The notes below the pieces were generated by a model that worked only from the letters and a program-made list of their open reading frames with translations, was not told where the DNA came from and did not search any database. The translations under genes and the position numbers were made by a program. Shown piece after piece: positions 1-6,446 of a DNA stretch of 16,748 nucleotides. The DNA lies in contig DIVO01000069.1 of the NCBI GenBank assembly GCA_002428285.1, positions 1 through 16,748 of the forward strand, in the 5' to 3' direction. The first letter of the stretch is position 1; the number at the start of each line of letters is the position of its first letter. The stretch is from Patescibacteria group bacterium UBA6130 (GTDB lineage: Bacteria > Patescibacteriota > Microgenomatia > UBA12405 > UBA6130).

Positions 1-1598
1 TTTGTATCTTTTTCAATTTTTATATCTTCGAGTTTTAAGCTTTTACATACCCTGCAAATTGCTTTTGGATTACAATAGTTTTCTATCTCTCTTTTATTTA
101 GCTTTTTAAATGCAGCTCCATCTGCGTCGCATTTTGCTTTTATTCTTTCACTCCATTTTTCTTTGCCGTTTTCTTTATCGTCGCCGTCAATCAAAACAGA
201 ATATAAATTATTGCCTTTTAATTTCTTAAATAAATCTAAGTCAGCATAATTTTTAAGTGATCCGCCTCCACCTATTACGCAAAGGATATTATCTTTTTCT
301 AGATTTTTACCCAGAACAGTTTTGGCATAACAATTCAAGAAATAAGTATCGTCTACTCCTTCAACAAAAATTAAATACTTAGCCCCTTTTAGTAAATTAT
401 AGTCCGGTCTTATCCCCAGCTCTTGAATAATTTGTTCAATGATATTTTTTTCTTCTCTTGCATAATGAGAAATTCCCAACTCGTCTTTTGTAACCAAAAT
501 CGAATTTTCACCATCGGTTGCACCTGCAAAAACCGGCGAATGGGTTGTTAAAAAGAATTGAGAATTTTCAGAAATTTTGACAATTGAATTGAGTAAATCT
601 TCTTGAGCGGAGGGGTGTAAGTATGTTTCTGGTTCTTCTATGGCAAAAATTTGGTTTGGAATATTTTTTTTACTTGCCAAGTATTCAAAATAAGCAACCA
701 TAAGTAATCGCTTAAAACCTGTCCCTTTGTGAGAGATTGGGACATCAAAATTTTGCCCTTCGAATTCGAGATTTAAATCGAATTTTTTAAGTGCTTTTGA
801 CCAATCAAACTCTGTTGAAGGATTAAGTTTTTTAAGACCTGAAACATTTTTAGTCATATATTTTCTGATTTCTTCAAATTCATTAGCTAATTCTAATTCT
901 AGCCCGGTCCCGATTTCAGTTGTTTTATCTTTAGCATTTTCAAAATAGGAAGCAATAATCGGCTTGAACTGGGATTGAAAATTGGTTGCCTCAATATTTA
1001 AGTCTTGTTCAGCATCAAACAGCGCGTACTCTGGCAATGTTATTTCATAAGTTTTCTCTATGTTTTTTAGAAAATCTCCTAATTCGTGGCATGTGTCTTT
1101 TCTCTCTTTGCCTGATAAAATCTTTTTAATCTGTTCGATTCTTAATATATTCTTTTTCCCACGACCAGACTTATTTGGTTGTTCTCCCAGTTTGGAAATA
1201 ATTTGGTTTAAGTCTTCTTCTTTTTTATTCCAAAGGTCTTGATGTTGTTCTTCAACATAATCAAAACATAAATAATATTCCATTGGCTTTGGTTTACCAT
1301 TTACAATAGGAAAATCTTTTTTTAAGGTAATCATTCTATTTGAGTCTAATGCGTTGTCATCAATTGTAATTGTCGGCAAAAAAGACAATTCAATGCTTGT
1401 CACTTCTCCTTCTGGCTTACCTTTAAAAATATCTTTTAAATCGAATTTTTTTGGCTCAAAAAAACAACCTAGGGCTCTCAAAATAACAGATTTGCCGGTA
1501 TCGTTCTTCCCAACAAAAGTATTAATATCGGAAATTTCTAATTTCTCTAACTTATCAATACCTCTAAAATTATAAATTGTTAGTAGCTTAAGAAACAT
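1..1598 (-). CDS. OLD-family ATP-dependent endonuclease (AAA/ABC ATPase plus TOPRIM), C-terminus cut by window edge
   Basis: The frame is open from an ATG at 1598 to the left edge, giving 532 residues with no stop. An AAGGAG ribosome binding site lies about 11 bases upstream. The N-terminus is an SMC/ABC-like ATPase: FRGI at 11-14, Walker A GKNDTGKS at 30-37, a signature-like SHKGTGFKRLL at 289-299, Walker B with AIEEPETYLHP at 319-328 and an H-loop TTHSP at 351-355. A TOPRIM domain follows, with FVEGVDD around 411-417 (Glu413) and LIDGDD around 469-474 (Asp471, Asp473), the metal-binding residues of OLD nucleases. OLD proteins, including GajA of Gabija, are usually anti-phage DNA nucleases. 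It lies downstream of a restriction-modification pair on the same strand. The gene that would follow it, such as a GajB-like helicase, is outside the window, so the system type is open. Confidence 0.9.
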   Translation of the reverse strand, partial: MFLKLLTIYNFRGIDKLEKLEISDINTFVGKNDTGKSVILRALGCFFEPKKFDLKDIFKGKPEGEVTSIELSFLPTITIDDNALDSNRMITLKKDFPIVNGKPKPMEYYLCFDYVEEQHQDLWNKKEEDLNQIISKLGEQPNKSGRGKKNILRIEQIKKILSGKERKDTCHELGDFLKNIEKTYEITLPEYALFDAEQDLNIEATNFQSQFKPIIASYFENAKDKTTEIGTGLELELANEFEEIRKYMTKNVSGLKKLNPSTEFDWSKALKKFDLNLEFEGQNFDVPISHKGTGFKRLLMVAYFEYLASKKNIPNQIFAIEEPETYLHPSAQEDLLNSIVKISENSQFFLTTHSPVFAGATDGENSILVTKDELGISHYAREEKNIIEQIIQELGIRPDYNLLKGAKYLIFVEGVDDTYFLNCYAKTVLGKNLEKDNILCVIGGGGSLKNYADLDLFKKLKGNNLYSVLIDGDDKENGKEKWSERIKAKCDADGAAFKKLNKREIENYCNPKAICRVCKSLKLEDIKIEKDT

Positions 1599-1638
1599 AT
1601 TTATACGGACTCCTTTCTTTAAAACATTATAAAGTCAT

Positions 1639-1660
1639 ATAAAACCAGTTTCTGGGGTTT
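1639..1660 (-). terminator. Weak candidate terminator after the restriction endonuclease gene
   Basis: On the minus strand CCAG-AAA-CTGG (1645-1655), with extra A-T pairs across a bulge, is followed by TTTTAT. The stem is short, so termination would be weak and transcription could continue into the OLD-type nuclease gene. Confidence 0.25.
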
Positions 1661-1742
1661 AAAATATTTTAATTTTTTATAGTTTTTTGATATCAAGTTT
1701 ATATTACGTGCTGTTGCTTTGTGTGCCTTATATTTCATAGAT

Positions 1743-2513
1743 TTATTTTTCTTTAATTTTAAACTTCCCCGCTTTAGATAGCTTAATACTGTTATAATTT
1801 TTAGGGTTTTCAAATTCAAATTGCCAAATAGAGTACGTGTCTTCGCGTCGATCTTTATCAAAAAACAAAGTGATGACTTTTTTTCTTGTGTGCTCTTGCC
1901 ACTGCCTAAATGGGTAATATAACTGACGTATAATTATGTTTTTTGCGCAAAAGTTTTTTGCCTCGATTAACACGACTTTATCTTTACCTTCATAGCCTGC
2001 ATCGACTTCGGTCTGTACTCCGGAAACATTAATATTTTGATTTCCAACCAAAAAATCGAAATCTGGTGTGTATTTTCTCCCTCGTATCGTAAGCACAAGC
2101 GACTGGTCATCCATAAAGGTACGGATCAAGCTAGCTGCATATGCATAATCAAGATGCTGCATCTCTGAATCACCAATTTTTGTTGTATCTAATTGAAAAT
2201 CTAGTTTTGAGGAATAAAATAAAATTTCTTTTTTAATTTCGGGAATATCAACATATCCTTCGCCTTTAATAATATTATAATACCCATTCTTTACGGGGAG
2301 TAAAAAAAGATTATGCTCTTGAAAAACAGTAGGTCTATTTTCTCTGCTGTCCTGCTTACATAAAATACGCACTTCTTTTTCGTTTGTTTCTTTAAATTGC
2401 TGACAGGCTCTCTTTATTTGGGTTGCTGAAATAGGAAATGGTGACTTATTAAAATCGTGGCTTAAAATATTATAATCGTCGAATATCTTTTTCCAAGAGT
2501 TACTGTTGGCCAT
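1743..2513 (-). CDS. Type II restriction endonuclease, PD-(D/E)XK-like
   Basis: 256 residues. It overlaps the 3' end of the methyltransferase gene by 14 bases, a standard restriction-modification layout. The N-terminus (NSWKKIFDDYNIL, then PISATQIKRACQQF and a FQEHNLFLLPV stretch) resembles, from memory, a family of type II restriction enzymes described as DUF6997-like. The likely catalytic core is in the second half: DFDF at 151-154, Glu169/Asp171 in the VQTEVDAGYEG stretch, then VVLIEAK with Glu184-Ala185-Lys186, the ExK half of a PD-(D/E)XK site. It should cut DNA at the site protected by its methyltransferase partner. The recognition sequence cannot be read from the protein. The restriction role rests mainly on the neighbour and the ExK motif. 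Confidence 0.8.
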   Translation of the reverse strand: MANSNSWKKIFDDYNILSHDFNKSPFPISATQIKRACQQFKETNEKEVRILCKQDSRENRPTVFQEHNLFLLPVKNGYYNIIKGEGYVDIPEIKKEILFYSSKLDFQLDTTKIGDSEMQHLDYAYAASLIRTFMDDQSLVLTIRGRKYTPDFDFLVGNQNINVSGVQTEVDAGYEGKDKVVLIEAKNFCAKNIIIRQLYYPFRQWQEHTRKKVITLFFDKDRREDTYSIWQFEFENPKNYNSIKLSKAGKFKIKEK

Positions 2514-3405
2514 AAGTTTTTCTGCCTTCCTTCTCTTTATGTGGTGCTATATTTTTTAGTTCCTGAAATCTTAGGATTGATAAATCAAGATATTTCTTTT
2601 CGAGATCAATACCAATAAAATTTCTATCTAATAAACAAGCAGCAAGGCCCGTAGTGGAGCTTCCAGTAAATGGATCCACTATAAGATCTCCTTTGTTTGT
2701 GCTCGCAAGAATAATCCTTTTTAGTAGATCTAGTGGTTTTTGTGTTGGGTGTTTGCCAAAGCTTTTTTCATATGGTTTAGGCGTTCCTATCGTCCAGACA
2801 CTTTCTCCTTCGGGAATATGCCAGACACTCCTCATTTGTTTATTATCGTTCTTAAAGAAATCTTCTGGCCATTTCTTGTGCTTCATATCTCCGTAGTTAA
2901 AGATGTGTTTTGCTTTCTTGTCTTTTCGCGCCCAGATAATAGTCTCATGGCTTGCTGTAAAATATCGGCAACTTATATTTGGAGAAGCGTTTGGTTTAAA
3001 CCAAACAATTTCATTAAGGATGTGGTAGTTTAAAGACTGCAGTGCATGACCACATTGGTAAATAGAATGATATGTGCCGCTTATCCAAATTGTGCCTTGT
3101 GGTTTCAGCACTCTCTTACAGGCTCCGATCCATTTAAAATGAAAATCATAGTCGTCTTTAAATCCGTTGCTTTTATCCCAGTTTCCTTTATTCACGTCTA
3201 CTCTTCTTCCTGCGTGAACAGAAAAACCGCCGTTTGAAAGATTGTATGGGGGATCCGCAAAAATCATATCAACTGAATTTTCATTCAAAGAATTTAAAAC
3301 ATCCATACTGTCTGCGTGATAAAGAATGAAATTTTGGTTTTCGTAGTATGGATTCTGTTTCATAAAAAAAATTTTTTCTTTTTTTACCGCTGTAATATTA
3401 TCCAT
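2500..3405 (-). CDS. Site-specific adenine-N6 DNA methyltransferase, beta-type (HinfI/DpnA-like)
   Basis: 301 residues. Catalytic motif IV DPPY is at 51-54, and the AdoMet-binding motif I DPFTGSSTTG is at 244-253. HPTQKP (219-224) lies just before it. The order IV-then-I is the beta arrangement. The SNGGFSVHAGR stretch after DPPY and the SCRYFTASHETIIWARK stretch match what I recall of the M.DpnA/M.HinfI group of adenine methyltransferases. It protects DNA from the overlapping endonuclease. The annotated ATG overlaps the repA stop as TAATG, which suggests translational coupling. The conserved part begins near Met15 (3363, MKQNPYY), which is a possible alternative start, though neither has a Shine-Dalgarno sequence. 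Target specificity is unknown; a GATC-like or GANTC-like site is only a guess from the relatives. Confidence 0.92.
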   Translation of the reverse strand: MDNITAVKKEKIFFMKQNPYYENQNFILYHADSMDVLNSLNENSVDMIFADPPYNLSNGGFSVHAGRRVDVNKGNWDKSNGFKDDYDFHFKWIGACKRVLKPQGTIWISGTYHSIYQCGHALQSLNYHILNEIVWFKPNASPNISCRYFTASHETIIWARKDKKAKHIFNYGDMKHKKWPEDFFKNDNKQMRSVWHIPEGESVWTIGTPKPYEKSFGKHPTQKPLDLLKRIILASTNKGDLIVDPFTGSSTTGLAACLLDRNFIGIDLEKKYLDLSILRFQELKNIAPHKEKEGRKTYGQQ

Positions 3406-4265
3406 TACAATTCATTTTTATTGATATCAAAAATAATATTATGTTCCAGTGCTTTACTTTTAATAACACTATTAAATAGGGCTGCTTTGCTTTTTTTAAC
3501 CCTACCAGTTAAAGCTGCATCTTTTACTTCTGATAAGGCTTGAAAAATTAAATTTTCCGGAACTAAATCAACTACTTTTCTATAAAAACCTAAAGAATGA
3601 TCATCATTTAATTGTTCAGCCATTTCTTGTGCTAAATACTCTTTTTGAGGGCTTCTTTTTTCTTTATTAGTTTTTTTAAAAATGGCGTTTTCTTTAACGT
3701 TATTTAATCTATCAGTCTTATTAACGTAAGTATTAATAGGGTTGCTATTTGAAACTTCTAGAGGTTCTGTATTGCCACTTCTAGAAGTCGTATTTTGCGA
3801 CTTCTGGTTCAAGTTATCAACAAGTTCAGGCTTTAAAACATAAATTCGATTAGGATTTCCTTGGCCCAAGCGCTTATCAACGATTAATTTATAATCAACT
3901 AATTTTTTCTTGTACCGCATAACTGCGGTTCTATCTATTTCCAGTAAATCAGCTAATTCTTCTACGCTAAAAATTAAATAAATATAACCTTTTTCATCTT
4001 TCCAGTTGTTTTTAATCGACATATCAAGGCGGTCTCGTAAAATTGAATACATGAGCTTCGGGCCAAGTGCTAATCCTTTATATGCCGGATTGTTAAAAAG
4101 AGCTTTAGGGGTTTGATAAAACCTAAGAGTTACCTCTTCTTTTTCGGTATAAAATCTTGAAGGTGCTAAACGATCAAAATCATCATAATTTTTGAGGCTG
4201 ACAGAACCACCGGTTTGCGACTTACGGTCATATTTATTGTTTTGATACTTGTTCTGTTGCCCCAT
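3405..4265 (-). CDS. repA: RepA_N-family plasmid replication initiator
   Basis: 286 residues. The N-terminal domain (about 46-137) matches the RepA_N pattern: LRFYQTPKALFNNPAYK, LGPKLMYSILRDRLDMSIKN, a GYIYLIFSVEELADLLEI winged-helix core and GQGNPNRIYVLKP. A variable polar linker (about 150-215) precedes a C-terminal helical domain (GFYRKVVDLVPENLI, then SKAALFNSVIKSKA). This two-domain layout is typical of initiators of theta-replicating plasmids of Gram-positive bacteria and of some integrative elements. In several such plasmids the origin lies inside the rep gene, in the linker region; here that region carries spaced DNA repeats (3738-3806). The gene follows the ParB-like gene by 52 bases, and its promoter region contains TGTAATATT repeats. 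Its stop overlaps the methyltransferase start. Confidence 0.93.
   Translation of the reverse strand: MGQQNKYQNNKYDRKSQTGGSVSLKNYDDFDRLAPSRFYTEKEEVTLRFYQTPKALFNNPAYKGLALGPKLMYSILRDRLDMSIKNNWKDEKGYIYLIFSVEELADLLEIDRTAVMRYKKKLVDYKLIVDKRLGQGNPNRIYVLKPELVDNLNQKSQNTTSRSGNTEPLEVSNSNPINTYVNKTDRLNNVKENAIFKKTNKEKRSPQKEYLAQEMAEQLNDDHSLGFYRKVVDLVPENLIFQALSEVKDAALTGRVKKSKAALFNSVIKSKALEHNIIFDINKNEL
3738..3806 (-). repeat. Three degenerate 23-bp direct repeats inside repA, candidate replication origin iterons
   Basis: On the minus strand (C/T)AGAAGT begins at 3806, 3783 and 3760, exactly 23 bases apart. Each AGAAGT is followed by a partly conserved tail (two variable bases, then CAA, then AC nine bases after the C). 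The junctions create a perfect palindrome, ACTTCTAGAAGT (3777-3788), and an 8-bp inverted repeat, AGAAGTCG/CGACTTCT (3783-3790 and 3798-3805). Twenty-three is not a multiple of three, so the repeat is not explained by a repeated peptide. It falls in the linker part of a RepA_N gene, where origins of this family are known to lie. Confidence 0.62.
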
Positions 4266-4279
4266 AATTTAACCGATAA

Positions 4280-4316
4280 TTCATAATGTAATATTGTAAT
4301 ATTACAAATAATATTG
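4280..4316 (-). promoter_or_regulatory. repA promoter region overlapped by TGTAATATT repeats
   Basis: The 52 bases between the ParB-like gene and repA contain TGTAATAT (4287-4294) directly followed by the perfect palindrome TGTAATATTACA (4295-4306). A further half-site, AATATTGC, is at 4309-4316. On the minus strand a possible promoter is TTGTAA (4302-4307), 16 bases, TATGAA (4280-4285), so the palindrome would cover the -35 and spacer. The 17-mer TGTAATATTGTAATATT recurs exactly inside the upstream gene. Operator, centromere or initiator binding are all possible. Confidence 0.5.
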
Positions 4317-4317
4317 C

Positions 4318-4800
4318 TTACTTAATGCGTTCTAATATTTTAATCAAAGCTGCTTTATCGCTTTCCAGATAGCTTTCAAACAATTTAAATGAAATTCTTA
4401 GAATATCAACCTGGGAAACCTTGCCTCTTTTAATCTCCTTACTAAGCCGGTAAGCAGTATCTCTTACCCACTCAATCTCTTTTTCCGTTAGCCTGAAAGT
4501 TTGTGCCTGATAGGCAGGTTCTCTAAGATCTTCAATTTCTTCGTCTGTTAATTGTAATATTGTAATATTGCTTGTAATATTACTTGCTTGCTTATTTATA
4601 TTATTGGTTTTAATCATCTTTGCTTTATTGATTTCTTGTTTTGTTTCTTTTTTAGGCTCAGTTTTTATTTCAACTGGCTTTTCTTCAACCTGGAGTGGGG
4701 GAGTAGGTGAGAAAAAAGCATTAAGACCTTTCCCGGCAGATTCTTTTAGGTTTTTAGTAAGCTCGTCTTTATCAAAAGATAATGGTTTTCTTTTAGCCAT
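4318..4800 (-). CDS. ParB-like partition / ribbon-helix-helix DNA-binding protein
   Basis: 160 residues. The start overlaps the end of parA by 8 bases, the usual position of a partition partner. The N-terminus is basic, with GKGLNAFF at 23-30, similar in style to the ParA-stimulating tails of ParB proteins. Residues 35-85 are a low-complexity Lys/Glu/Asn/Thr linker. The C-terminal part (about 101-145; TFRLTEKEIEWVRD, then GKVSQVDILRISFKLFESYL) has the pattern of a ribbon-helix-helix domain: a polar beta strand, helix A, a turn and a helix with VDILR. No classic ParB/Noc CTPase motif is seen, so it is a small ParG/RHH-type centromere protein rather than a chromosomal ParB. Such proteins often repress promoters too. 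The codons for residues 73-83 (SNITSNITILQ) contain the TGTAATAT repeats. Confidence 0.65.
   Translation of the reverse strand: MAKRKPLSFDKDELTKNLKESAGKGLNAFFSPTPPLQVEEKPVEIKTEPKKETKQEINKAKMIKTNNINKQASNITSNITILQLTDEEIEDLREPAYQAQTFRLTEKEIEWVRDTAYRLSKEIKRGKVSQVDILRISFKLFESYLESDKAALIKILERIK
4553..4583 (-). repeat. TGTAATAT repeat cluster inside the ParB-like gene
   Basis: Plus-strand TGTAATAT occurs at 4553-4560, 4561-4568 and 4573-4580: two in tandem, the third after TGCT. The 17-base stretch 4553-4569 is identical to 4287-4303 in front of repA. It encodes the weakly constrained SNITSNIT linker, so selection on the DNA is plausible. It is a candidate centromere (parS-like) or regulatory binding site. 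Confidence 0.5.
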
Positions 4801-5734
4801 GAATTATTTCCTCCACAATCCGAGCATAGGCTTTTGAACCTTCATGCTCCGGATCAATAAGAATTAATGGTGCTTGTTGATTAGGGGATTCTGCGAACCT
4901 AACAGAGCTTGTTACATAGGTATCAAACATTTTAATACCAGCATTTTTACTAGCTTGTTGTAAAGCTTCAAAAATTTCCTGGCTGTTTAAAGTTCTCTTG
5001 TCATATTTTGTGGCTAAAACTCCAAGATATGTAAGGTCCGGATTAGTTATTGCCCGAATCTTTGAAACTGTTTTTGCAAGCATATCCAAGCCTCTTAAAG
5101 CTAGTAATTCCATTGACATAGGGATAAGAAGCTCACCAGCGGCGGTAAAAGCATTAATAGTGAGCATGCCTAAGCTAGGGGGACAATCAAGAAGAACAAA
5201 ATCATAATTATCAACTACATCCCTCAGTTTTCGTTTTAGAATCTGCTCAGCGGCTAAAAGCTGCTTGAGTTCAACCTCAGCCCCGGCCAAGTCGATATTT
5301 GAAGGCGCAAGGTCAAAATTCTGGGGAGTATGGATAATAATATCTTTAAAAGAAACATCATCATTAACTAAAACCGAATAAACCGTTTTATTAAGAGCAT
5401 CCGTGGCTATACCAAGGCTGACGGCACAGCCGCCTTGCGGGTCAAGATCAACCACAAGAACCTTTTTACCAGCTCCGCCCAAACCTGCGGCTAGATTAAC
5501 CACAGTGGTTGTTTTAGCCACGCCACCTTTTTGATTAGCAACTGCAATTATTCTTGTACCTGAATCAGTTCGAGAAACACGATTTTCAATTGATTCTCTA
5601 GGAATTCTATATTGGCTGCCGATTTTAGAGGAGGGGAGTTTTCCGCTTTTTATCCACCTTAAAATTGTGTTAGGATGGACGTTAAGCATTGTTGCGGCTT
5701 CGTCTGTATTAAGAAATAGTGGTTCGTTTGCCAT
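4793..5734 (-). CDS. parA: ParA/Soj partition ATPase with N-terminal excisionase-type helix-turn-helix
   Basis: 313 residues in two parts. Residues 6-53 (LFLNTDEAATMLNVHPNTILRWIKS... YRIPRESIE) are a MerR/excisionase-like helix-turn-helix (HTH_17 type). Residues 60-313 are a ParA ATPase: deviant Walker A KGGVAKTT at 69-76, VVDLDPQG at 94-101, and LLDCPPSLGMLT as the Walker B region. ParA forms ATP-dependent, DNA-bound gradients that separate plasmid copies with a centromere-binding partner, here the overlapping downstream gene. The N-terminal DNA-binding domain suggests that ParA also represses its own promoter, as plasmid ParAs of this architecture do. A good promoter lies upstream (5790-5818) with a small palindrome at the start site. 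The start codon is ATG without a strong Shine-Dalgarno sequence. Confidence 0.95.
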   Translation of the reverse strand: MANEPLFLNTDEAATMLNVHPNTILRWIKSGKLPSSKIGSQYRIPRESIENRVSRTDSGTRIIAVANQKGGVAKTTTVVNLAAGLGGAGKKVLVVDLDPQGGCAVSLGIATDALNKTVYSVLVNDDVSFKDIIIHTPQNFDLAPSNIDLAGAEVELKQLLAAEQILKRKLRDVVDNYDFVLLDCPPSLGMLTINAFTAAGELLIPMSMELLALRGLDMLAKTVSKIRAITNPDLTYLGVLATKYDKRTLNSQEIFEALQQASKNAGIKMFDTYVTSSVRFAESPNQQAPLILIDPEHEGSKAYARIVEEIIHG

Positions 5735-5782
5735 AATTTAGTCTTAGATAGTTAATGAATTTACTTTAAAATAACCATTAGC

Positions 5783-5818
5783 TACTATTAGTATTGTTGA
5801 ATAGAAATTCTTTGTCAA
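5783..5818 (-). promoter_or_regulatory. par operon promoter with overlapping palindrome
   Basis: On the minus strand TTGACA (5813-5818), a 17-base spacer and AATACT (5790-5795) form a strong sigma-70-type promoter, starting near 5783 and leaving a leader of about 50 bases before parA. The 11-base palindrome TACTA-T-TAGTA (5783-5793) covers the -10 and start site, a natural place for repression by the ParA helix-turn-helix or the RHH protein. Confidence 0.65.
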
Positions 5819-5875
5819 GTAGGAATTAAGAAATGTGGCTAAATAGCTTCAGGAAAAAACTCGGGTTGCTTTTAA

Positions 5876-5884
5876 TGTTATAAT
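5876..5884 (+). promoter_or_regulatory. Extended -10 promoter pointing away from parA
   Basis: TGTTATAAT (5876-5884) is a perfect extended -10 box (TG-N-TATAAT) on the plus strand. No good -35 is visible, as is common for extended -10 promoters. No plus-strand gene follows; a terminator comes about 35 bases after the predicted start. Confidence 0.5.
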
Positions 5885-5890
5885 CAAAAT

Positions 5891-5948
5891 ATCTAAAAAG
5901 TTTGGCCAAACCGGATACAATCAACCTCGCAAGAGGTTGATTTTTTAT
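5891..5948 (+). ncRNA. Candidate small RNA of about 57 bases, divergent from parA
   Basis: This stretch is bounded by the extended -10 promoter at 5876-5884 and the intrinsic terminator at 5919-5948. Inside is GTTTGGCCAAAC (5900-5911), a perfect 12-base palindrome that can form a small hairpin with a GGCC loop. There is no start codon with a ribosome site and no open frame of note. It could be a regulatory RNA of the plasmid; no base-pairing target was established. Inference from promoter plus terminator only. Confidence 0.4.
5919..5948 (+). terminator. Intrinsic terminator, plus strand
   Basis: AATCAACCTC (5919-5928), loop GCAA, GAGGTTGATT (5933-5942): a perfect 10-bp stem running into TTTTTT on the plus strand. 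On the minus strand no T-run follows, so it ends plus-strand transcripts even though no plus-strand gene lies upstream. Confidence 0.7.
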
Positions 5949-5975
5949 AGGGCTGAATTATATCAGCCCTTTTTG
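5949..5975 (+). terminator. Second intrinsic terminator, plus strand, overlapping the radC stop
   Basis: AGGGCTGA (5949-5956), a 6-base loop and TCAGCCCT (5963-5970) form a perfect 8-bp stem followed by TTTTG. It is directly in tandem with the first terminator and includes the last codons of the minus-strand radC-like gene. Confidence 0.6.
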
Positions 5976-6446
5976 TCTAAAAGACATCCATTCTTCTTTA
6001 GCTATAATAATATGGTCTAAAACATTAATCCCAAGAATTGTTCCGGCCTTGTAAAGCCTGTTGGTGATTTCGATATCATCCATGCTTTCCTCAGTGCTTC
6101 CGGATGGGTGATTATGAAGAAAAATGACACTGGCGGCATTGGCTAAAATAGCGGCTTTAAAAACTTCTCTGGGATGAACTATTGAGCAAGTTAAACTTCC
6201 CATGCTTACAACTTCATAGCTGATAATCTGATTTTTAACATTAAGATGGATACAGATAAATTTTTCCCTATCAGAGTTTTTTAATTCTCTTTTAACAATT
6301 TCACTTTTAGCGATATCCTCGGAACAACTGTATTTGGTATCAGAAAGATAAATTTCTTTAACCATGCTTATTTGGATTTTAGGAATATAGCTGCTATTAG
6401 AACCGCTGTCGTTAACCTTAAAACCGAGCTGCTGATAACTTGTCAT
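5958..6446 (-). CDS. radC: RadC-family JAB/MPN-domain protein
   Basis: 162 residues. The JAMM metal-binding motif is visible: Glu78, then HNHPSG at 111-116 (His111, His113, Ser115) and Asp124 in SMDDIEIT. VLDHIII near 142-148 and FRQKGLI at the end are typical of the RadC C-terminus. The N-terminal helix-hairpin-helix of full-length chromosomal RadC (about 225 residues) is absent, as in RadC-like proteins carried on plasmids, prophages and islands (YkfG/YeeS type). The fold is that of JAB metalloproteases; the biological role of RadC is still unsettled, and older repair claims are weak. GGA-containing purine-rich bases precede the ATG. It stands alone, with 361 gene-free bases upstream and the parA control region downstream. 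Confidence 0.92.
   Translation of the reverse strand: MTSYQQLGFKVNDSGSNSSYIPKIQISMVKEIYLSDTKYSCSEDIAKSEIVKRELKNSDREKFICIHLNVKNQIISYEVVSMGSLTCSIVHPREVFKAAILANAASVIFLHNHPSGSTEESMDDIEITNRLYKAGTILGINVLDHIIIAKEEWMSFRQKGLI

Noticed and set aside
1..1598. Calling the left-edge gene Gabija gajA
   Set aside because: The domain layout fits, but the diagnostic partner helicase would be outside the window, and many OLD proteins are not part of Gabija.
1619..1861. 80-residue minus-strand frame between the endonuclease and OLD genes
   Set aside because: Half of it overlaps the endonuclease gene in another frame; the rest is an AT-rich spacer translation full of Lys, Asn and Ile, with no ribosome site.
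4287..4583. TGTAATAT repeats as a CRISPR array
   Set aside because: The units are 8-9 bases with no regular spacers and no cas genes; they fit protein-binding sites.
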